Positions 55,471-55,791 of a stretch of DNA of 55,791 bases are shown piece after piece; position 1 is the stretch's first letter; each line of letters starts with the position of its first letter. Source of the DNA: an uncultured Prevotellaceae bacterium. Its GTDB lineage: Bacteria > Bacteroidota > Bacteroidia > Bacteroidales > Bacteroidaceae. The notes below the pieces were generated by a model. The model saw only the letters and a program-made list of their open reading frames with translations, searched no databases and was not told the origin of the DNA. The position numbers and the translations under genes are program-made. Location: positions 1 to 55,791 of the forward strand of contig CACWNV010000017.1 in assembly GCA_902762325.1 (NCBI GenBank), in the 5' to 3' direction.

Positions 55471-55567
55471 GTAAACGATTCCAGGAAAATGTCAACTTGT
55501 CCAGTAAAACGACTGTCAACCACATCAGGAAAAACGTAAAAAAGAGTCAACCGAAATCAGGAAAAGA
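55471..55567 (-). repeat. Right array of GTTGAC-type repeats, inverted relative to the left array
   Basis: Reading the minus strand, CTTTTCCTGATTTCGGTTGA then CTCTTT, TTTTTCCTGATGTGGTTGAC, TTTTACTGGACAAGTTGACA and TTTTCCTGGAATCGTTTAC follow one another, at plus positions about 55567 down to 55471. The clearest unit shares TTTCCTGA, GGTTGACTCTTT with the left array at 4461-4482. Units are about 20 bp long and spaced 20-31 bp. No gene lies between 55416 and 55791. Confidence 0.6.
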
Positions 55568-55588
55568 CAAAAAGACATAAAGACAGGA

Positions 55589-55746
55589 AAATGTAACATT
55601 GTAACATGTAACATGTTACATTAGTAGGTTCACATTTTCTTTATTGAAAAATGTATTATAAATCGTAATTAATTTAGTATAAATAATTATAATTTATAAT
55701 ATACTATATTTTATATTAATATATAATATATTATATATTAATATAA
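55589..55746. repeat. TGTAACAT repeats and a 36-bp AT-only palindrome
   Basis: GTAACAT is repeated three times at 55593-55614 and ends in a 14-bp palindrome TGTAACATGTTACA (55607-55620). Further on, 55711-55746 is a perfect 36-bp palindrome of only A and T. Surrounding DNA to the window end is very AT-rich and has no reading frame. Similar short repeats precede some VirE/primase-type genes in Bacteroidales mobile regions, so a gene could lie beyond the window; that is a guess. Confidence 0.6.
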
Positions 55747-55791
55747 CCTTATATATATGCTATCCTCGTTGAGTATTGAAAGGTACTATTG

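Overview
The window comes from a Bacteroidales genome, most likely Prevotella or a close relative (Segatella, Xylanibacter). The evidence is a SusC/SusD polysaccharide locus, a BACON-GH5 lipoprotein, DUF3078 and LemA/DUF2207 genes, a GT3-type glycogen synthase, secreted proteins ending in a 'YNLxGQK...GKKxxxx' tail, and promoters of the Bacteroidetes form TTTG-N19/20-TAnnTTTG. No tRNA, rRNA or CRISPR array was found.

Layout. (1) 0.2-4.1 kb: a GATC-specific DpnII-like restriction-modification operon (Dam-type methylase, endonuclease, second DpnA-type methylase), a DpnD/PcfM-like small gene and a four-helix-bundle protein. (2) 4.1-5.0 kb: a gene-free stretch with a 26-bp perfect inverted repeat, an array of GTTGACT-type repeats and two good promoters, one possibly serving a small RNA. 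(3) 5.0-6.7 kb: a secreted-protein gene broken by two single-base frameshifts. (4) 6.8-16.3 kb: a five-gene leftward polysaccharide utilisation operon (GH5_7-like mannanase, SusC, SusD, IPT-domain glycan-binding protein, GH5_4-like endoglucanase), fitting a beta-mannan, glucomannan or related plant glucan. A separately terminated secreted protein precedes it. (5) 18-27.7 kb: BadF-type sugar kinase, MscS channel, DUF2207 and LemA genes, and a 1256-residue GH31 enzyme with Fn3, F5/8C, dockerin-like and cohesin-like parts. (6) 27.8-32.1 kb: glycogen synthase and alpha-glucan phosphorylase. (7) 32.1-32.7 kb: an intergenic region packed with hairpins and terminators.

(8) 32.7-42.5 kb: a leftward, AT-rich surface-polysaccharide operon (glf, GT2, Wzy-like polymerase, acetyltransferase, DUF6625-like, two acyltransferases, LicD, GT4) ending in trmB. 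No flippase or priming transferase is in view. Its predicted promoter lies about 330 bp before glf, and the leader carries five tandem 22-bp units built on the dyad TAAACG-TAT-CGTTTA. A related 22-bp array sits inside the operon just before licD. (9) 42.9-47.5 kb: comEC and a DUF3078 gene, diverging from pyrG. (10) 47.6-55.4 kb: yidC, a DPP5-like S9 peptidase, a four-helix-bundle gene with an in-frame stop, and two paralogous MFS transporters. The last 370 bp hold a second GTTGACT-type array in inverted orientation and a 36-bp AT-only palindrome, mirroring the left side of the window.

The strongest candidates for something undescribed are the two related 22-bp arrays in the surface-polysaccharide operon and the paired, oppositely oriented GTTGACT arrays near the two ends.
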